Shown here piece by piece: positions 59,923-64,000 of a DNA stretch of 64,000 nt. Source of the DNA: Methanomassiliicoccus sp. GTDB lineage: Archaea > Thermoplasmatota > Thermoplasmata > Methanomassiliicoccales > Methanomassiliicoccaceae. Every line of letters begins with the position of its first letter. Position 1 is the first letter of the stretch. The stretch covers positions 1-64,000 of the forward strand of contig JAAYAX010000005.1 in the NCBI GenBank assembly GCA_012719175.1. The letters are read 5' to 3'. A program made the translations under genes and the position numbers. The notes under the pieces were generated by a model. The model saw only the letters and a program-made list of their open reading frames with translations, did no database searches and was not told the origin of the DNA.

Positions 59923-61326
59923 ATGGCACTGAAGAATTTCACAAAGATGGAGTACGGCTCCGCAGATGAAGTCGTGTTCGGCGACGCGAAGTACCCGTTG
60001 TCCTACGGCCTTGGCCTCAAGGTCGGCGCTGGGTTTGTCTCCCCTGAGATAAACTTCGCTCCCAGGCCCGGAACTGAGAAGACCCCCGAGAGACTGACCA
60101 AGGAGTACGTCGACTACATCACCGTCGACATCATGAACCGCGCCGTCACCCTCGGTTTCCCCTCCCTCCAGCTGGAGAACGAGTGGATTCACCAGATGGG
60201 TAACGACCCCAAGAAGTACGCTGCGCCGGTAGTTGCTGGCCAGAAGGCGGTCATGAAGAAGTTCAACGAGGAGTACGGCGTCGCGTGCGCTATCCGCCAC
60301 ACCTGCGCTGACCCCAGGCTTGCTGAGATGGGCCTGAGGGAGGGCATGGACAAGACCCACATGTACCCCGAGAAGACCATTGAGTCCTTCGAGGTCGCTG
60401 CCGAGAACGGCGCCGATGTGCTGTCTTGCGAGACCATGGGAGGCAAGGAGGTCGCTGACTACGCTGTCGTCAGGCAGGATATCCGCGGATGGCTGTTCGG
60501 TATCGGCTACCTCGGCTCCCTCGACATGGCGTGGATCTGGCCCCAGATCGTCGACATCGCCAAGAAGAACAAGATCGTCCCCGGCGGTGACACCAACTGC
60601 GCAGGCGCGAACACCTCGATGTTCATGGCCGGCGGTTACCTCGACAAGGATATCCCCAGGACCTTCTCCGCTGTGACCCGTATGATCGCTTCCGCCAGAA
60701 CCCTGGTCGCGATCGAGGCTGGCGCCACTGGACCTGACAAGGACTGCGGCTATGAGGGACCCGTTCTGAAGTGCATATCCGGACGCCCGTCTGCCCAGGA
60801 AGGCAAGGGTGCCCAGGACGCGCACGCTGACCTGATGGGTAACCTGATGGCTCACACCTGCGACCTGTGGTCCAACGAGTCCGTTGAGTACCACTCTGAG
60901 TTCGGTGGATCCTCTGTCCAGTGCTGGCTCGGTGTTATCGGCTACGAAGCTGCCCTGATGAACGCTGCCAAGCAGCTGAAGCAGGACAAGACCCTGAGGG
61001 ACCTCTATGTCGCCTCTGACAGGTTCAGGTGCCCAGAGGGCTTCTGTATCTGCTTCGACAACGCCTACCAGATCGGCCAGGCAATTGTCGACAACGGCAA
61101 GAGCTACTACCTAAGGGCCAAGGCTGCCGGTCTGAAGGCCGCGGAGCTCGTTCAGGCGTCCAACGACAAGAACAAGCTGAAACTCAGCAAGCAGGAGAAG
61201 GACACCCTGAACAAGATCCTCACCGACCTGAACTCCCTGCCGGACGAGGAAGGCAAGTTCGTTGACTGGGCGCTGAAGGAGTACAAGAACGTACAGGCCT
61301 TCAACCCCAAGAACTACGAGCTCTAA
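59923..61326 (+). CDS. mtaB: Methanol:corrinoid methyltransferase
   Basis: A 467-residue zinc enzyme that cleaves methanol and methylates Co(I) of MtaC. Zinc ligands known in Methanosarcina barkeri (Glu164, Cys220, Cys269) line up with Glu170, Cys226 and Cys275 in LSCETMGGKE, DTNCAGANTS and DKDCGYEGPVLKC, a constant offset of six. ATG 59923 is chosen because GAGGTGA is 6-7 nt upstream. This makes the organism a methanol-using methanogen. mtaA is not in the window. Confidence 0.97.
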   Translation: MALKNFTKMEYGSADEVVFGDAKYPLSYGLGLKVGAGFVSPEINFAPRPGTEKTPERLTKEYVDYITVDIMNRAVTLGFPSLQLENEWIHQMGNDPKKYAAPVVAGQKAVMKKFNEEYGVACAIRHTCADPRLAEMGLREGMDKTHMYPEKTIESFEVAAENGADVLSCETMGGKEVADYAVVRQDIRGWLFGIGYLGSLDMAWIWPQIVDIAKKNKIVPGGDTNCAGANTSMFMAGGYLDKDIPRTFSAVTRMIASARTLVAIEAGATGPDKDCGYEGPVLKCISGRPSAQEGKGAQDAHADLMGNLMAHTCDLWSNESVEYHSEFGGSSVQCWLGVIGYEAALMNAAKQLKQDKTLRDLYVASDRFRCPEGFCICFDNAYQIGQAIVDNGKSYYLRAKAAGLKAAELVQASNDKNKLKLSKQEKDTLNKILTDLNSLPDEEGKFVDWALKEYKNVQAFNPKNYEL

Positions 61327-61610
61327 GCGCATAGCTTAAGCCTAGTTCCCTCCAAACCCTTTTCTTTAAACTCTTTCCCTCACATTTTTCTGTTTTGAAC
61401 AGTTTTAAATTTATTAGATGAGAGAATGTATCTTTGCATCTTCCTGCGTGGCACTCTAACCACGATTAGGACGAGCTGTTCTTCATTAGGAGCAGGAGAT
61501 GCGTGAAGGTTAGGAAGAATAAATCTTGCTAGTAAGTGAACGGATCACCTGGACGCGAAGAGCTGATTCAGATAATAGATCATTTTTTACATTTCAGGTT
61601 CTGTTCCCAA
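61327..61610. other. Intergenic region after mtaB
   Basis: Begins with pyrimidine-rich stretches (CCCTTTTCTTT, CATTTTTCTGTTTTG) that could terminate mtaCB. A TATA-like GTTTTAAATTTATTAG follows at 61402-61417, then a segment (61438-61520) whose ends TCTTCCT and AGGAAGA can pair. A small RNA is possible but unproven. Confidence 0.3.
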
Positions 61611-62396
61611 CTACGACCAGGCGAAGAAACGATCATCGTCTTTTCTTAGACTGACATTCACGCCGTAAAGAAAGGATAAAATATTCTCATTGAGAAGGTC
61701 CATCCCCCCGTCCTTGAAGATGCTGCCGTCCCTCATCATTATGACCCGTTCGATCTCGGGGATGATATCAGAGGGATCGTGGGTGACCAGTATGATGGTC
61801 TTGCCGCTCTGCGCAAGCATGCGCATGGAAGACCGGACACTGCACTTACCAGTCAGGTCCAGAGAGCTCATCGGCTCGTCCAATATCAGGGCTTCAGGCT
61901 CGTTGACCAACGCTCTTGCTATTAGCACTCTGCGGGCCTCGCCCGTGGAGAGAGTCGACATCGTTCTCCTCGCCAGATGAGAGATGCCTATGCAGGATAG
62001 GGACCTGACCGCCGCATCCCTCATGCCTTCAGTAACTTCCTGAGATCGGTTGGTCCCAACAGAACCGAAATATCCGGATATCACCGCCTCAAGTGCGGTG
62101 AGGTCACGGTAGAATTCGTGCTGAAGGTCGCCCGAGACGGTCCCGAAGGCACGGCGGACATCGAACAAGGACCACTCCTCCTTGCCGCGTATCCTTACTG
62201 AGGCCCCTTCTACCGATGTGTCGAATCGGTTGTCCCCGATCATCGTCTTGATCAGTGAGGACTTTCCCGAGCCGTTCGGCCCAAGTATCACTACCCTCTC
62301 CCCACTGTCGATCATGAGATCCACATCATGAAGGATGGTGGCGCGACCCTTGGTGATGTTGACCCTCTTCATCTCTATGACTGGATTGAGTGGCAT
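61611..62396 (-). CDS. ABC transporter ATP-binding protein
   Basis: A 261-residue ABC ATPase: Walker A LGPNGSGKSSLIK (about 38-50), signature STLSTGEARRV (about 147-157, with TGE in place of the usual GGQ), Walker B ALILDEPMSSLD and switch VTHDPSD. The sequence resembles the ModF/PhrA-type or metal-uptake ATPases. No permease or binding protein gene is adjacent, so the partner or a non-transport role is unknown. GAGGG lies 4 nt before the ATG. Confidence 0.85.
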   Translation of the reverse strand: MPLNPVIEMKRVNITKGRATILHDVDLMIDSGERVVILGPNGSGKSSLIKTMIGDNRFDTSVEGASVRIRGKEEWSLFDVRRAFGTVSGDLQHEFYRDLTALEAVISGYFGSVGTNRSQEVTEGMRDAAVRSLSCIGISHLARRTMSTLSTGEARRVLIARALVNEPEALILDEPMSSLDLTGKCSVRSSMRMLAQSGKTIILVTHDPSDIIPEIERVIMMRDGSIFKDGGMDLLNENILSFLYGVNVSLRKDDDRFFAWS

Positions 62397-62536
62397 GCTC
62401 CCTCATCGTTGACGGACTATTTATCAGAATTTGGACTCGGAACGGATCTTAAAAACGGCGACGTCTGCCCATGGGATAAAAAAGGAGGGAAGGGGAGGCC
62501 GTTAGGCCTACGTTGGTACTCGGACTAGACATAATC

Positions 62537-63946
62537 CTAAGGTTTCTTCTTTCTCAACAGCAAGAAGCCTGCAACGCATACCACAGCCACAGCCACTACC
62601 CCAAGGGCTATAAGGAGCATCTGGGGGATGCCACCCTCGCCGGAAGAAAGGGTCTGGGATACCTGATCATAGGTCTGTTCCTCAGTTACCTGGCCGATGA
62701 TGGTGTCTGCAACCTGCTGAGCATCTCCCACCGGTATGGACTTCATATCGAAGGTCATAGAAATCTCATACATGGCTGGTGGAGTGTGGAACTCTATGCC
62801 TGCAAGGTAACCCTTTTCCGGATAGTACCATAGCTGAAGATAGTTCTCCAGGGAGGCGTTCCTGAATCCGAACTTGTTGATATCGATCGTCCCGTAAACG
62901 GGATCATCGATCGTGGCTTGCCCTAGGCAGCTGAACTCAGGATTAACAGGCACGGAATCTATCTCCAATGTCCCATTGTCCACAGGGATTCCAGAACCGC
63001 CAGGGTTATAGATCTTCGCTAGGTCGACGGGGAATCCGGTTATCCCCGACTTCGCCAGATTCTCACTGAAGATCATATCGGTTATGTTCGATGGAAGTCC
63101 AGCAACGTTGAAGGCGCCGGTCCAGCTGAAGGACCCATTCAGGTAGCAGGTCTGCTCCCATAAGTCTCCTGTTGAGGGGTTGTCCTTGATGACCGGTAGA
63201 TAGGGCTCGAAGTCCAGACTGCCTGACATCGATAGGTCCAAGGTAACGGGGCTTTCGAACGAGTCGTAGGATGTGATGTTTATCGTGTCGATATCGTTCA
63301 TCCAATCATAGTCATAGGTTGTGTTGGCGTAGTTATCCATGTTCACGTATCCCCTGGCGTAGGCCGTCATCTCCATGTCAATGGATTTCATGGCCATGGT
63401 GCTCTTCTCCAGGTGGATGACATAGGTGCTGTTGGAGGCCGCCGCAATCTTGGTGTCGAAACCGAAGGTACCGTCCGCGGTCGTCGCCTCGCTGATGTTA
63501 AGGATATTATCAGGGTTTTCGGAATAGCCTTCATCCCAGTCTGTTATATAGAGACCGGGCTGGACCAGCTTACCATCAAGGGACAGTTTGGCCGCCAGAG
63601 AGATGTTGCTGGCCACGGTCATTGTGACCACGTACTCGTCGGAGGTTACTTCGGTCACCTCGAAGATGGCGACCGTTCCGGTATAGCCGGACATTCTCGC
63701 GTCGTTCAGCTTGGCGTCTCTCAACCAGGATGTCTCGTCAGCGAAGACCAGCATGCCGTTTGTGGTCTCAAGGTTGAGTCCAAGATTCCTCTCGCCCTTC
63801 AAGGCGAACTTATCACCCTTGTTCCAGGAGGCGAAAGAAGCCTCGGAGTCAGAGGTCACAAACAGGATCGTGAATGTGGCACACACTACCATGAGGGCCA
63901 CAAGCCCGATCACGGCAGGTCTGGCTGTCCGATTATTAATAGTCAT
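62537..63946 (-). CDS. Membrane-anchored surface protein, function unknown
   Basis: A 469-residue exported protein. The N-terminal signal helix is AVIGLVALMVVCATFTILFV (about 11-30), then 400 residues of extracytoplasmic, strand-rich, Asn/Thr/Ser-rich sequence with many NxS/T glycosylation sites, and a C-terminal anchor (MLLIALGVVAVAVVCVAGFLL) followed by RKKKP. I see no catalytic motif. It may belong to the cell surface layer or be a lipoprotein-like sensor. An AT-rich promoter lies at the right edge of the window. Confidence 0.75.
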   Translation of the reverse strand: MTINNRTARPAVIGLVALMVVCATFTILFVTSDSEASFASWNKGDKFALKGERNLGLNLETTNGMLVFADETSWLRDAKLNDARMSGYTGTVAIFEVTEVTSDEYVVTMTVASNISLAAKLSLDGKLVQPGLYITDWDEGYSENPDNILNISEATTADGTFGFDTKIAAASNSTYVIHLEKSTMAMKSIDMEMTAYARGYVNMDNYANTTYDYDWMNDIDTINITSYDSFESPVTLDLSMSGSLDFEPYLPVIKDNPSTGDLWEQTCYLNGSFSWTGAFNVAGLPSNITDMIFSENLAKSGITGFPVDLAKIYNPGGSGIPVDNGTLEIDSVPVNPEFSCLGQATIDDPVYGTIDINKFGFRNASLENYLQLWYYPEKGYLAGIEFHTPPAMYEISMTFDMKSIPVGDAQQVADTIIGQVTEEQTYDQVSQTLSSGEGGIPQMLLIALGVVAVAVVCVAGFLLLRKKKP

Positions 63947-64000
63947 ATCAAAAAATATAATGAGTTGTATTCATAATACTAACCGTCTGAAAATCAACTT
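63947..64000. other. Right edge: promoter region of the surface protein
   Basis: AT-rich; on the minus strand ATTATATTTTTTG lies immediately before the ATG and AGTATTATGAATAC about 25 nt further up, the latter a better TATA candidate. Confidence 0.3.

Noticed and set aside
1-64000. CRISPR arrays, insertion sequences, prophage or rRNA genes
   Set aside because: No regularly spaced repeats, transposase motifs, phage genes or rRNA-like sequence were seen.

Overview
The window comes from a methanogenic archaeon, most likely of the order Methanomassiliicoccales (Methanomassiliicoccus-like). The main evidence is an mtaC-mtaB pair for methanol-dependent methanogenesis (59.1-61.3 kb), together with archaeal-type genes (type II GAPDH, archease, EhaR-like HAD protein, FlaK-like prepilin peptidase, GHMP-family mevalonate decarboxylase homologue, PRTase-type regulator), archaeal TATA boxes and a GC-rich coding style. 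Genus is inference; no rRNA or tRNA gene was found.

Layout. 1-3.9 kb is AT-richer and looks accessory: a truncated sensor protein, an orphan small gene, a possible gene remnant and a hydantoinase/oxoprolinase-family protein. 4.0-7.8 kb is a leftward group (archease, mevalonate-decarboxylase homologue, PfkB kinase, small protein, EhaR-like protein). 7.8-14.1 kb holds aspartate dehydrogenase, a protein with a histone-H1-like tail, an M24 peptidase with TldD/TldE, and two small conserved-looking genes. 14.2-17.4 kb is ilvB-ilvN-ilvC, preceded by what looks like a leaderless leader peptide ending in a run of branched-chain codons. 17.6-21.9 kb carries GAPDH and PGK, a cation exchanger and an HNH nuclease. 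21.9-28.8 kb is a complete diaminopimelate/lysine operon headed by an Lrp-type regulator (lrp-dapA-dapB-lysC-lysA-dapF-dapL). 28.9-37.2 kb is housekeeping, including an alkyltransferase-endonuclease V fusion, MscS channel, prepilin peptidase, AmrS and ThiL. 37.3-40.8 kb is larA, an HdrD/GlcF-like Fe-S protein and dihydropteroate synthase. 41-46 kb has cysteine synthase, a TrpD paralogue with a zinc dehydrogenase, a ferredoxin and a SemiSWEET.

47.1-50.5 kb is the most striking cassette: a small membrane zinc-ribbon protein, a membrane-anchored DUF2207-like protein whose cytoplasmic end is six Cys-Ala repeats followed by GGGR, and, overlapping its stop codon, a radical SAM/SPASM enzyme with an N-terminal PqqD-like region. 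This reads as a peptide-modification system in which the substrate is the tail of a membrane protein. 50.5-57.3 kb has a methyltransferase, ATP-grasp enzyme, flippase and the TrkH/TrkA potassium system. 57.4-64 kb has a cupin, a small unannotated gene, a DUF6951-like protein, mtaCB, an orphan ABC ATPase and a surface protein.

Two regulatory observations stand out besides that cassette: the ilv leader peptide, and a palindrome (TTGGAT-N5-ATCCAA) found three times, twice laid over a TATA element 15-16 nt from an ATG. Many genes here appear leaderless (TATA about 24-27 nt before the start codon), while downstream operon genes carry GGTGA/GAGGTG ribosome-binding sites.
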